Shown here: positions 39,901 through 54,900 of the stretch, in pieces | Layout: each line of letters starts with the position of its first letter | Numbering within the stretch: position 1 is the stretch's first letter | Assembly: GCA_008360955.1 (NCBI GenBank) | Contig: LUCM01003804.1 | Location: 320,472 to 384,471, forward strand | DNA: 64,000 nt | Source of the DNA: Fasciolopsis buskii | Taxonomy: Eukaryota; Platyhelminthes; Trematoda; Plagiorchiida; Fasciolidae | Direction: 5' to 3' | Notes under the pieces: model-generated | Told to the model about the DNA's origin: nothing | Seen by the model: the letters and a program-made list of their open reading frames with translations, nothing else | Database searches by the model: none | Program-made: the position numbers and the translations under genes

Positions 39901-42900
39901 TCCTCCAGCACATGCAAAAAGAGCACAAAAAGGTATACCATAGGTGGGCATACACAATAAGTGTCCAAGTCATTGAAGGCGATGTAAACCGATTTTTTCG
40001 ATTACAAGACGATCGCCCGAACCCGGCACACGACGACGCACTCCGTCATTGATCATTCGATGTTCCCATCAGACTCCAGCAAGGCCTTGGGAACATCGAT
40101 GGTCGAATACAAAGTGGCAGGGCATTCTCTATGCGGAAAGACCAGGGCTCGGAACCTAAGAGGAAATCACTACGAATTGTGGCATTGTAAACCGTTCCAT
40201 TTAGCGGAAGCCGGATGTCATCGTGATGCCACAAGCATCACAGGTTAGTGGAAGCTGCTCTATGTTTCGCTATTCGTGACTTGGTCTTCCCAACAGGATC
40301 CGCACAAGTCGTAATCAAGTTCCGTGGCACTTAGACCAATTGACTGCCTCCATCCGACAACCGCTCTGACCCGACATGAGCTATGTCGGTACAACATACT
40401 TTGCAGGCATTCTGTTCCTTGCCAAAAAGTGTCATAGTGCAGATCTATCAACGGAGTCAAAGGCTGCACAAATGTCGAAGAACACAATGAGGACTGGCCT
40501 TTGGGAGGCAAAACAGTGCTGCAAGAATTATCAGAAAAATTTGATCGATGCATCCACAATCGGCACAGCAGAATGCAACGGCCCGCGGTTGTCAGACGGA
40601 TAAGGTCGTGGCATTTGGATGTGAAAGTTGCGGGTTCGAATCCTCCCCCCGCTGATCGACTTCCCCACTTGGAAGCCCCCTGTTGGCCGCGGCCCCCTTC
40701 CTGAAAAATGATGTGCATTGTTATTTAATTAATAAATGAAGTAAAAGATAAAGTGCATTCCTGTTAAACGAACAGTGCTCATTGATGTCGTTATTCGGAA
40801 ACAATTCTAATTTTCCAGTTAGTGCATTTAGGAAAATCTATAGACGAATCGGATCAAATGGTTTGTCGCGGTCCAACCGACGATGCAGGGTGCGGTTGCA
40901 GCACCCACCAAGGCACATGCACAACTTGGTGCAGAGTAGCGTCATAGGAGTCCAAGAGTGCTCCAGTACGACCGGTAGTCTTGCATAAAGCTCAAAGAGA
41001 GCGGATGCCGCGAAGCATATCGGCGATTGGAACGTATGAAGTTCGCACTGGCGAGAAACAATCGATAATCCGAGCACAGGGTTTGTGTTTTCCGAACCAT
41101 GTGAATCGAAACCAAAAGGCCCTCCTAAAAGAGCATTGTTCGAGGACAGCCAACCCACTGGAGTATTCATGTCTCATGCTAAAATGACGACGTCACCCCC
41201 CCTCCTTTGCCGTGTGCAGGCGGCCCTGCAAATTTTGGTGGCCTTGATTGCACTTGCTGCAATTTGTAGGGGCGAACGCCGAGACGACAGATAAATTGCG
41301 TCCTTCAGGATGACGACTTCCATGAACCTGCGCATAGTCGGCTATTTATTGGGATCCAGTCGGGCAGATCAGCTTCAGTCATTTCATAAAGAACCATTTC
41401 AACGCAAAAAACAGCAGCAGCAGAAGCCCCAAAAAAGCGCGAACGAAACTTCGTCGAAGAACTGAACGGGGATGTCAATCGAATGACGGAGATAGAGTCT
41501 TGAATGTTTACCTCACTGATACAACACACATTGATGGGTAGGCTCTCCAGTGTGCGAGTTAAACATGCGTGCTATCTTATTTAACATCAATGTTCTGATT
41601 TGAAAGAGTACCGAGGACTATAAAGTGCACCAGCTCGAAGAAGCGAATTCGGGTGTATGTGAATGTCAGACGAAAGAGGAGGCGTGAGAACAGGAACGAC
41701 TTTAACAAGTGTCACTACCACTAACCCGACTGACTGAAGTTCGCGATGAGCAAAAACAAAAATGTAAGATAAGACAATTAACGACCAAGTCACGTGTTAT
41801 TTTTATGTATACCTTTTCATGTTGTATATCAGTTTACTTTCGAGCAGTGTGTGGGGTTGGTGGTGGCCGAGTGATGGAGGCATGTGTTACCAGAGCGCAT
41901 GCGAAAGGATCCGGGTTCAAACTCTGGGTGCGATGAAGGATATGCACTACTGATGGGATCTGGTGAGAGAGAAACTCGAGTCTGGTGCTTCCCAAATGCA
42001 AGATTGACCGGAGGACCTGAGGTTTGGGCATTCGAAGTGGAGCGGACAGTCAAAGACAACATATCTTTTCAAATGAAGCTTTTATTACCAGAATGTTCAA
42101 CATGCAGGTGCATCGATCGGCTGATGCCTGATCGGAGAAATACAGTAGCGGTCCATGTGAAATTGACCGCTAGGAGCCGCCAGCAGAAAGCACAGTGTAC
42201 ATAGTTATTTTTCATGGATTTAAGTTTGTACTATGTGCCAAACAGACATGATTTAATGAATGAACAAGATTGGTGAAATGGGCGTTTTAAGAAGAACGAG
42301 GTGAGCATTATTATTTGCAACGTATTTTTTTGTTAAGTCTGGAGAAAAGAACAAAAGGAAATGGCATTCCGCAACTGAGCTCTGTTCCCAACTCTAGTAC
42401 ACTGGTTTAGGTGCATGTGCTAAGTGCTGCTGGCATGTCCAGACAGGTGATCTCCTAAGATGCCGCAGTTGAAGCCTCCAGCTCTCAAAACCTAACAAAT
42501 CAGGCAACAAACATGGAGTTCATAACTCACTGAGAACTGCTGAACGACTGTCAAATGCACACACCGTTTAAAGGAGACATTTAAGACAACCAGCATATCC
42601 TCCCGCCAAAGATCCCGGATAGCACAGCACTCGAAGATGGATACGTCAACCGCGGCCAGTTTGGAATCTGGGATTTTCCAACTCCCATAATACAGCAACA
42701 CTCATCAATTAAATTGGTGGAGTCAGGTATTCGCCTTCGTCCGTACACTTCGATGGAGTCACCATCACGAGAGGGCAAAGAGCAGGACTTCTTCGGCAGA
42801 AGCTATTCGCATAACACGAACATTTTAAAACACTTCTACAGATGTTTACGTCAGGTAGCCAACACTTTTACTTTTCAGTTTCAGTTTCCATGGGGAACTT

Positions 42901-45900
42901 GAAGACATCCGAATCCAGTTAGTAAAGAACTAAGTGAAACGAACGCACAGTCCAAGTCTCCATCGGCTTGTGCAAATGACGACGATTCGATTATTCACGC
43001 TGTGACGGATCATGTACAAAACTGTAAATCTACGGTTTAGTTTACTTCAATAATTCACTAGTCATCCCTTATGTGCTGTGAATCTGGTTGACTGGTGACT
43101 TTCTAACGGATAGACCCGTGGGGAATTTGAAGAAAAAAGCGAATATTTAGTCAAAGTGTAACAATAGTGCCAATTACATTACCACACACTCGAGGTAAGT
43201 GAATACAAGACTGACAAGTCGGGTTGCATCAGAAATAAGTACCGAGTCAACCGACAGTTACGTGTCGGTGACTAATTGCCGGATGCATGCGGTGGTAAGT
43301 AAAAGGATGAACAAGTGAGAACTCAGATGGACAGCAGAACGGTTCCAATCTCTGCAAACCTGCACACCGAGCAGATCATTGGGCCGGTAGAGCGAGGTGA
43401 TGGGCAGAATAGCAAGCGTACTGACCATAGATATAAGGTTAAGAAGAAATTCGTCAAAAGTTCTAAAAAATGGTTTTTCTGTAGTGCGCGAGCTAAAACG
43501 AACCATACAGACGACCTGACATGATACAACACTGGGCGTCATTCGGTACAGTTAATGCAAAATCATGTTACCCGTTTAGTTTTCTTATTACAATATCGGC
43601 ATTTCCAAACTTTACGCATGAAGATGTCCAAGATCGTCCACCAGAACAAGAAGTATGATGGCTGGTTGTTTCATATCTTATTTGGGTCACGGATTGTCCA
43701 ACTTTGCTTACATCCTAGCCACTTTCTCAACGAGAAATACATACCAATGAAGTTTATGGACAACAAAGCTGTTGACCACAAAAGCTTGGCAAGCTACAAT
43801 GTTTCGATTACTACGTCTATCATTTACTTTGCGCCCGTGTATTTTTCTATCCCGATACAAGCATAGCAGAGCTGGATACAACCCGCTTCGCTCTAAGGTC
43901 ACGGATAGATCAACAATCATCTAACTGGTGGCTAGTAACAAATAAAATAGGTTTCAGCTCAACTGAATAAATCTTTGCGATGAACAGCAATGTTGGCGTG
44001 CGAAGTGAGTTTTGCTTATCGTGAACTGTCCATAACCAAGACCATGAACTTCTTGTTCGGTTTCAGTAAGCGGAACATCTCAGAGGTGTTTGAATCAAAA
44101 TAATGGTTACAACCCTAATCGAAACAACCTAGTTTCCTGAAGGTTTTATTTGAGCACACAAAAGTCAGATGTATGACTCGAATAAAGCGACCGGGAGTCT
44201 CGATCAGTTGAATCCACACGGCCGAATTAAAATACAGAGGCATATATCTGTGTGAAATTAAATATCCAGTTGCAATAACGGCTCTGGTGCGAAAACAAGA
44301 TTCGTGGAGATAGGCGTTTCAACAAACCGAATTCAAACAATTCGAGCCATTGGAACAAAAATTATCCAAAGACTTAAGTAATGGTCCCATTATTCAGGTT
44401 CATTACATCCTCAGCTAATTTTCGTAGTGAACGGTGATCGAAGGCCTGCTGAATGTGCATACTTCTTTCAAACAAAACTCAATTCTGGTAATTGAATATT
44501 GAGACTGGTCAAAAATACGGTAAAGCAGACACGAACATGTAATTAGGTGAGACGTTGTATCGATGATACAAACGCTCTAGTCCACCGTGGTTGAGTAACT
44601 ACGTGTGATCATTTTTCTCGAGAAACGTTTTTTCTAAAACACGAATGAATAGAAATGGAAGCAGTCCGACTAGTAATCAAACGTTCTATGCGGTATCAAC
44701 TTTAAATTGATGTGCCCTACGTATTCAAGGTGAAAGCAGTCTAATAGGAGAAGTTAAACACTCGTGCGTTCTGAAAAGGCGAAGTTTGACTAAATGACGG
44801 TGCCCCTAAAAAGTGGGTTATTTATAATCCCATTAGCATTTGTTACGGGCTGCGTCCAACAAACACATTCGACTCTCACTAGACTCTTGCACGTTGAATG
44901 TGCTTTTCGCCTAAGTAAATCACTTTAGTCCAAGTTGTTTAGATTCCACCTCTTGGTTTTTCTGTAATCGTTGGTCTACCAAACGTTTCATACCTTCCCC
45001 ACCATTTTCCTTTCATTAATGATTTCCGTATGAGTTCACCTAACCCAGTCCACGCTTAAGTTTTTGGCCTCTCCCTCCCTTTCTCTCTCTCTCTCGTTGT
45101 GTGTGTGTCACTCAATCCACCTCGCCAGCAGCATTGATCGTGATCATACTGCTTTCAGAGTACCACTTATCTCCGACAAGGGACTCGTCACCATGGGAAA
45201 CTCTTCCAACCAAATGCTTCAGTGTTTCCAAGATTAGCTATTTTTTGCGAGTGAATGTGTTTCATAAAATCCATCGCGATCTACCTAGAAAATTCTACCA
45301 ATTGTTAGTTTGTTGTCATACTTAGATTTTCCCATTGTGGTCCGTACAAAGCTGACTTTTAAATTTCACCACAGCAGTTCTCCCCGTCGGAAATGTGAAT
45401 AGAGAAGAAAAACAGCGATTTGCACAACATATCCAAGGGCATTCCACTCCCGTTGTGTTCTGATGACGTGTTCTGATCATCCAAACTATTGTCACGCGGC
45501 TGCTATATGCACGTGTGAATGTGCAGCAAACCGATCCTATATACCCGACCCAAATCGACCATTTTAGATTCTTTCAGAATCCGTTTCAGTCGTTTCTTCA
45601 TCAGACCTACCGATGTCATCCTCAAAATAAGGCCCAAATACATCCGATATTAGAATATTTAGGTCACATGTAATGTGAGGCATACCGCTCCGCTTTCTGT
45701 TGTTTGCTGACTTTGGTTTAAGACTATCAAATTGGTCGGAAATCTTCTGCATGTAACCTGCAGTCATCGTCTCATTTCCGAGCAGTGGGTCTACTGTCTC
45801 TTTTTCACGATTAATCTCGAAGATTTTCGGTTACAACCTAGTCTAATCTCGAACACAGGTGGGCGATAAACCTAATCAGATTTCTAGCCTCTGATAGCTA

Positions 45901-48900
45901 AGAGACGGGAATATTTTTACTTCTTACACCAAACGATTTTGTTTCTTCTCCTCAGAAAGTGTACCAATATTTCTATTATTCTTTCATGCAATGCAGGATC
46001 ACTACTCTGGTTTTACTTGAAATTTCCTTTACTTACGACCTATTGTTCAATTAGGGACACTACTGCTTTTACTTCAAATCACAGTGTAATGAAAAGTCAA
46101 CGCTTTGCTTGTACCTACCACATCCTCATTAATTATGTACATATAAATTGTTTCCTTAACAAAACTGAAGTCACGCTGCTTATCATTACCATGTGCCAAA
46201 CTTTTGAAGTCTTTTTGGAACACTGTGAAGCAGTGCCGAAGTCACGCAATTGAACAGGATCAACCCTGGATCATATCATTTGCCCAGGCTAAAGTACACC
46301 CCACGACAATGGTTCCACTTTTCAAGTAGATCTTCGCCATTTTGGTGGTTAAGCCGCAACTAAAATGACGAATTCCATTCATATAATTTGAAATGGAGCA
46401 AAATACTATAAACAATATTAAGTTTTCGATTTCCGAGCACGTTTATTAATTAAATCGCTTGGAGATCATGAGCAAAGTTCGTTGTGTTTCTAGGCCATGA
46501 CACATCTTATCAGGTATTCTTCAGTTAAACTCAAAATAAAACTGTACCTATGAAGTTTGCTGGCATTTACTAAAATATCAAGACGAGGGATAGGTATAAC
46601 CCAAGTCCCGATTGTTGCTAACTGTTGGGTTATGAGTAATATTATTCTCCCTAGTGAAAAAAGATCTTAGTGATTCGTCGATTAAACAGAAAAGTAATGA
46701 GTGAACTTGTGACGATGCGTCAGAAATAATGAATAGAAAGCGATCAATACTCGGGTAACACTTTCGAAAGTTGTGCTAGAGCCTGAGTCACAGAGCTATA
46801 AAACGTGACCTGAAAGTAATTTAGTTGGGCTATATGACAAGAGAGGAACTTTTATCAAGATTAAAATAGATATTTTCGCCATATTTCCGCTACACTTTAC
46901 GAGGTTTGAATAAAACTTGATATTCTATTTTAGAATAATTTCTCCCGCTATCTGAAACGACGGGATTCTTGAAACAGGCAATAGTGTCAAAATGGTGAAA
47001 CCTCAAGGGCGTCGGACGTTTTTCTCGGGGCATATCGAAAGTCCAAATGACATTCAGTATCATTATAGCTATAACGTGGCGTTCAAGACAACAGGTCAGC
47101 TGCGATAGCGATTTGGACCGGACGGTATAACCTACATGCGAATTTGATCGATTGCAATCTACTGTGACTTGTGTTGAGTTCGCATCTAGTCATGAAACGT
47201 GGTCTAAGACACTCGCAACCCTGCGAGACCGATCAGCGTAAGTCAAGTAAGCGGAGAGATTAGGCGAACATCCACAGCCTCATGAATAGACACGTTAATC
47301 AACAAATCACCAAGCCAGTGAAAAGTATGACCCCAATGAAAAGTGTTCCATTCCGACCCACAGATGCTGTTCTTTTGCGCGTAGTCTGTGCACGTCATCG
47401 TCACACTGCCTGTCACGAGCATGCACGCGCAGCCGTCATGTGCAACTGAAGGTTATATCACACACGAACCAATCATTGGACTGTCCAGACATATTGATTG
47501 TTCGCTTCCCTATCGAATTAGTAGCATAAATTTTGTATTTTTCACTTGCAGCCAAGCAACCTGTGCATACAGATGGAGGAGTGCGCGTGGGTATAGACGA
47601 GCTCGATTTAGTTCTGAAAATAGCAGTAGGGAATGATAGCTTCCTTGTGCATTAGTCCGGATTAGTTTTAATTGATCCTGACTTACCAACAACAGAAGGA
47701 AAGTGGGAAATCATGAAAGTTTTCTCTCACCTAGCTAAAAGTGTTAGCAAATTTTGTTGGATGAAGGCCTCAGGGTATCACCTAGGCAAAGGGGGTGTGT
47801 TTATCACGGAGTTCGCCATACCAATTGGAACTAGGGTTTCTGAAGCTGATTAGTGAACAGAATTTCAGATCTCAACTTGAAGTAAAACGTCAACTAAGGG
47901 GGCAGTTCGTACCTTGAGACGAATCGAGCCGGGGTGTTTTCGAGTCAAGTCTCCACGGTGTGGAATTCATTAGTTCATTTCACAAGGTCCTCCTATCAAG
48001 TACATCTTACCGTGTTTGCGCAGAAGGTAGCATAGGTTCACCGAAAAGTTATCCGGCTGATCGACGACCTCACCTTAACATCAACTTTGCAGCCGCTACC
48101 CCCATCGTGCGGAAGATGTTTTGCTACACCATTTCTATCGATGCTGTTATCCTTAGTTTTTTTGGAGCTTGTCTCAGCAAATTCCTCTTCCTGTAACGTT
48201 TTTCGGCCATTTTCGTACACATGCAGCTAGCCACTCTTATCAAGCTTCTGTCAATAGGCGTCATTTTCATTTTTCAATCTTCTTCCCCGGACTTCAAAAC
48301 TGTAGAGCACCTTCCTGGTTTGCTTCCTCGCACACTTGCCATCTTCCTCTTTCAAAAGTCAGGATTAATAAAGTGGCTCTTATATGAATGCCCCCCGCCA
48401 CACTTCCTCGCAGTACAGTTTGCTCCTTATACTGCACTTCAATTTGTTTACTTAAAAAACCACCAACCTTGCGCTAACATGTTCGGATCTTGGTTGCTAC
48501 CTCGTAGCATGGAATAATAATGAAAGAAATCAAAAGACCACAGGACACAGGAACAATAAAGAGGCACCAATGCTTTCACTGTGTATGTCCCAATGACTGT
48601 GACACTGAGTTATATCGCCCGGCGTTGCCAGAAATCCCATTTGGAGGTTTCGTGAATCCCAGACTATGATAACCGAACAAAATAAATCGTCATTAGAAAG
48701 TCCGGAAAGATTATCACTTGGCTGTTTCCGAGATAGATAATCTGCGCCGCTGTTTCTACTAGCTGTACTAGCCTCGGTAAAAGTAATGTAAGCCATAGAT
48801 ATAAGCACCATCGGTGTTTCAGTCTTCCTCGATTAAGTGACGGTGCTGACTGAATCAATTACGTCACACCGTTGCAGGCCTGGGATTCATTTCGTCAACG

Positions 48901-51900
48901 GCAGGCTGTCAATTTCTAAGCAAGAAAACGCTGCACCGCTTGTGACGCCTGCGCACGCATCACTTTCATGTGCAAGTGAGAGTTAAATCGTACACAAATC
49001 GATCGCTGGACCTCTCAGACACAAATTAACTGCATCGTCCCTTGTTATTTCACTGGAGCAGATATCGCATTTTACGTCCATGGATGTGTCCCGAATAGGC
49101 TGAGGGAAACACGTGCCATCTTCGAATTAGGACTGAACACGGCAAAAAGCGATCACCCGTTGTTTGACGTAATGCAGAGTGGTCTAGCTTTTCAGCTACT
49201 GTTTTTTGACGGTGATCAGGCGGATCGTTTTAGCTGATTACGGTGTAACCCGTGTTGAAACATGTGTTCGAAACGAGGCCTTGTGATCGCAGAGGTTAGC
49301 TTTTAGGCCGCAAAAGTTTCAGCCCCAAAAGAGGTGACATCATCAGTATCGCTTCAGGGGTTACTCGATCAGGACGTGTCCTGATTAGTAGGCTGGGCCA
49401 TGTGTCGCATATAACGAACCCTCGTCTACCATAGCGCGCGTTATTTCCCATTTTTCTCACAGAGTGGAAGAAGCAACGTGAGGGTCAAAAGATGAAGTGC
49501 CAATGTTGAATGAGAAAACACTCGGTTAAAGTAAGTGCCTCGCGTCCTCGTGGTTGGGGTCCAAAAGGTCTTTCAATCACTTGGTTGGAGACCTTGGAGA
49601 ATGCGACAGCGAGTCAATGGCAATCGTGTTGTCATTTACTGCTGAATTAGAATGACTCAAAATGTGCGCTTGAACGGTTAGGCTTTATTTCGTGTATTGG
49701 ACAAAATAGAGTTCCTTCTTTTCCCCTCCTCCGAGAGATTCTCTGTCTACCTGGTGAATTTATTCACTCAATAGTAGTGTGTAACACGATGATAAAGGAA
49801 GCGGACAGTGGAGCTCGCTCTGTTGAACGATGACGATGATGGCGTCGAACGGCAGCGAACTGCCATCTGCCACCTATTTGTGATGTGTTCGATCCGGGTA
49901 CATCTCTGAGTTGAACAGAGCAGACGAAAACTGGTTCTGAAATGGCTAAAGCACTTGAAGTTCGCATTGGAAAAATAAGCCTGTAGGTAAAATCACAGAG
50001 CTCGAAACGATTTCCTATTTTCTAAACAACAGGGATTTGACTGTAATGTACTTGGTTGAAGTTCAGGCGGCCTAGCATATATGTATATATATATATATAT
50101 AAAATGTACAATGATAGCGCTGCTCCGGCTCGCATCAGATACAAAGTCTATCGTATACCTAAACACTATTTACTTTGGTTTTCACTGTAGGCTGAGCGGC
50201 GGTGACCAAGCGCCCAATATCGTGATGTTTGTATGTGAATGTTACGGGTTCCAATCCTCCCATCATCTGTCACTTCTCTAATCCTTGTATCCTAGAGAAC
50301 TTGGCACTGCCTCCTTCCTAAGAGAAATGCCTCGTGTCCCATAAATTCCAAACAAAAATAACCCAAGACTTTTCTATTCATTTGAACTGCACTCCGTATT
50401 GGGCTACTTTTTTGCTTGTCAATGGGCAACGTAACAAAAATTCACCCATGCCATATCCGGCTTAGTTGCCAAGACCATGTTCCTTGGATAGTGACAGTAA
50501 AATTTGCCGTGAAGCCAAGAATACTGATGACTAAATATCCCCATTCAGATCGTTTTGAGGTTATGACACCAGTGGTTCTGATTGCTTACCGACGGCCTCG
50601 TTCCGTGCAGTGACGAATTAACATTACAAATGATAAGTTTTGTCGGAATACTCGTGAAAATCGAGAAGTTCTATCCGTTATGACAATGAAAGGATGAGAA
50701 CCATGACATGAACAATACATACAAGGCACTATAATTTCATTTAAACCACTTATATTTGTGAAAGAAAACTGCGAAGTGCTAAAAATAAACTCCAACAACT
50801 CCTCTTCCCCACTTCAGACTGCATTTGAACTAAAAGTCCGATAAACTTTCTAGTCCAAGCAAATAACCCTTATTTTTTAGCCTTATCCTTTTCGCTATTT
50901 CGGAATTGTCACACTAAAAGGATTGTTTAGTGTAATTCCGATTAATTCTCAAATAATTCAGAAGTAAGAAGGAAAAGGGAACAGAATGACTATGATCGCA
51001 ATTTACCAGTCTTCTTCTGTGGCAATGGGCAGTCCACTGAAAGTCAACTGTATTCGGGAAAAGCATCGCCAGATTCTGCGCGATGGTGGTATCGGATATT
51101 CACAAACTTCTTGTTTTTTTAAAGATTTACACGAAACAGGTAAACAAAAAGTTCCGAAAAATGCCTTTTCCCTATTAGAGCCAGATTTCCGTGGATTTTT
51201 CCAAGTGTACTGGGACGCACTTTTCGCACTTCTTTCTACGGAACTTCGGTGAGCTTCTTTTCGAAATCACATTCAGATAAGTTAGCTCATCTGATCGAAT
51301 CAATTTCGCTCAACCGTCGATTTTGTGCTGGCTTTCAGATAACTAGTGTCCTGTAGATGGGGTCACTGACTTTCATTTTGCTGCACGTTTACTAGTATGC
51401 TTTTAGACGAATGGCAACCTGGACTTATAACAATAAAAATACTAAAAGACTGATAGCGCGAAGATAATTATTATTTCGAATATCTCGCCTGTGGTGTTTA
51501 CATGTATGGGTTATTTAATACGAAGTTGATAACACTTAATTCCATCCTTCTAATCCGTATTTATCCCTACTAGGTCGGTTTTGCACTTTTCTTGTTTACA
51601 CATTATCCTGTCCCATTTGCGGTTTTCTATTTATTCCCACTATATACTCCATTACTGTTATCGCTAAATTATTAACTACTCGCTTTAGTTTCCATCAGAG
51701 CCTTTCACGCGGATGTCGAAACAACCAAATGCGTAGATTCCGAGAGAACACTGGAAGTGGAGTGAAAATGCCCAGCCAGCAACGGCAGATGCCATGGAGA
51801 ACGCTAAGTCATGTGGAAAAGATGAGCACTGACGTCCATTGGTTTCCTAGATTTTCGTGGACTTCTCCTTCCGGATGACATGCACAATGAGATGCTTATC

Positions 51901-54900
51901 TCTGAGAGGCTAGCTGACCAAAATCCTACAAAATGACCACGAACAGTAATGCGTGCGGTAAGGTAGGGAGGCAGTCACCCGTAACTGTCGCGCTCTTTAC
52001 CGCTTCCTTGGGAATGCTGGTCCACAAGAATCAGGTGTAAGATGGTCAAGGAATTCGATAGTTCACTGGTTTATCCTCATAAGCGTTGAACAAAGCACTT
52101 TTGTTTTACACTTCCGTAGTGGACTTTACACGTATGTTTGCTAATGAAACAATGGAGATGGGTACCATTTCTCCATCAGAAATCAGGACCACAAGAGTTA
52201 GGTATTAGGACTAAATGGGCCTTCTTCATCCCTTATCAAGGACAGTGGTGAGGTTTCATCATTGTAGTTAACGGGTTTTATGGAGTCAAACTCGGTAAGG
52301 TAGCAAATAACTAAAAGCTTGTATAAATCAGCGGTTTCATCGATTTACAAGAAGGGTGAAAATCATAGTGGAATTCATTTAATAAACGTTGCATTCAAAC
52401 TGTTCGCGGGCATCATCCTTTGCCGACTATCCGATGCTTTCAAAGGTGCCCGTGAGAATCAAGAAAAACAGAACAGGCCAGGGTTGTATTGGTCGCTTTC
52501 CGATGCGACAGGTTTTACAACAAACACGCCCTTCGCGGGGATACAGCCTCTGTCTTTGCTGATCTGAAGCAGGCATTCGACTAAGTTAACCGTGAGATTC
52601 TGTAGCGCACAGTAATCACTTTCTCGCTCCCAATTGTGATGTGCGAACAGCCGAAGCCGATTCCGAGGTAACAACGGCCTTTTACACGAATTCACCGTAA
52701 CAAGTGGCGTTTGTTAAGGTTGTCCCTCTTCTACTCTTCCCTTCCTACTTCGTAATTGATATGGTTATGGAGGCAACCCACCTTCATGTGAGAACGGTAC
52801 CATTGATATTTGCAGAGGCAGTAAGTTGCTTAGTCTAGAATATGCAAGAAATGTACTTCTGAATGAAGACTCCAAATATTCCAAGTAAAACTCAATAATG
52901 TTAACTACAGTGCTGTTAGGTTTCAGCCATCAGAATGCAAAATGCTTTTGCTGGAGTGAATTGGCTCAAAACCGAACCTTGTTCTTGAGGGTTGAGCGGA
53001 TTGGATAAGTTTTATTAGGTCACAAGTTACATCTCACCCGGGGGTCGTATATGAGATGAAGTACCCTCGGTTATACATATGGCATCGCCACGATACCGGA
53101 CTCTGGACCAAAAGTCTACCTTACACTTCAGTAAGATCAGTCCTGCTATATGGCTCAGAAACATGGCCTTTGTGGACAGAAAATGTGTAGACTACCTATA
53201 TATGAAAACCAGCGGCTTCCCAGTACTGAGGGGACATCGTGGGAAAACCTAAGGTCAGACTTGTAGTACAAGGTAGAAGAAAATAGTTGATCGAACAAGA
53301 AGTGAATGTGAATAAGCTAAGATGATTCGTATATAGGTTATGCATGCGGCCAGATCGGCTTAGGAATGACCGCGAAAACTGATGGGTCAAGGAAGCCGAA
53401 GAGATCGAGAAAGCGTCCGCTTCAGGTAACAGTCCAAGACTGTTTAAGTTTATACACGACAGCGGTGGGCGGCGAACTTTGGTTAGTGAAGTCGTACGCG
53501 AAAGGACTGGAAGGCTCATCCAAGGTAGACGGAAAAGACTGCAACGTTGGGCTGAGTTTCGCTCGCTACACGCTAACGTATTTAGTCCAACGTCTGCAGC
53601 TGTGATTCTTTCGAAGGTGTCACTTGGTCCCACAACAAAGGTGAAATTGCAGTAGAATATTCGGTTTCTGCAGAGCGGTAAAGTTGCCGGTCCCGACGAC
53701 CTCCCTCCAACTCTTTTCAACAGTGTGGGGAAGCTCTGGTGAAATCACTTACCTCCTTGCTCACTGATTATACCCTTCTTGAAGAAGGGTACACGGACGG
53801 ACTGCAGCAGTTATCGTGGGATTAGTTCAATTCCGATTGTTACTAAGGTGTTAGCTTCGATAATGCTTCGCCGTTTGACACCGATTCGCGAGAGTAATAT
53901 CCGCGAACAACAGGCCGGATTTCGGCCAGGTCGAGGTTGCATCGACCAAATATTCACTCTTCGACAGATACTCGAAACGCGCCACACGCACCGTCACCCT
54001 ACGATCGTAGTCTTCCTCGACTTGAAAGGTGCTTTCGACTCCGTGGATCGACCGGCACTACTCAGTGCTCTCCACCGGAAGGGTATGCCAACGAAGTTTG
54101 TGAACCTGTTGCGAGCATTGCACTCACATACCTATGGTCACGTGAGGGTATACGGTGAACTGTCAGGTTCATTTGAAACGACTAGTGGCGTTCGACAAGG
54201 GTGTCCCATCTCTGCATTCTTGTTCAACTTCTTCATGGACTAGGTGATGGAAGATGCTTCAGGAGGTCTTCGGGATGTAGGAGTCGAACTGGGAAGTGAA
54301 GGAAAGCTATGCGACCTAGATTACGCAGACGACGTCGTGTGCCTGTTCGAGTCTGCGGACCATATACAACGGGCAGTAAATGGACTGTCGAGATCGGTTG
54401 CTTGGTTCGGCATGTGCTTTGCACCTTCAAAGTGCAAAGTGCTGTTGCAGGACTGGACGACAGCAGCGCCGAACTTGATACTGGATGGAGAGGAAATAAC
54501 AATGGTGGACCGTTTCACTAACCTTGGTAGCTGCGTGTCTAACGATAGTAGCTCGGGATTGGAGGTAAGTATGCGTATATCCAAGGCTCGTGCAGCTTAC
54601 GCTGGACTGAAGCACTTGTGGCGTCGGCCTGATATTTCACTGAAGTTGAAAGGTCGTGTGTACTGTGCTGCAGTACGTTCAGTTCTGTTGTACGATTGCA
54701 AGACGTGGAGTATGCGTGTGGGCGATGTTCGTCTGATAGAGGTTTTCGACAACCGATGTTTACGTAGTATGGCTAGGATTGGATGGAGTGACCGGGTGAG
54801 TAATGTTAAGGTTAGGAATCTGGTATTGGGTGCCACTTCTGAGAATAGCTTGTTTCAGCGTATGAAACTTGGTAGTCTACGCTGGTTGGGTCACGTGTTG

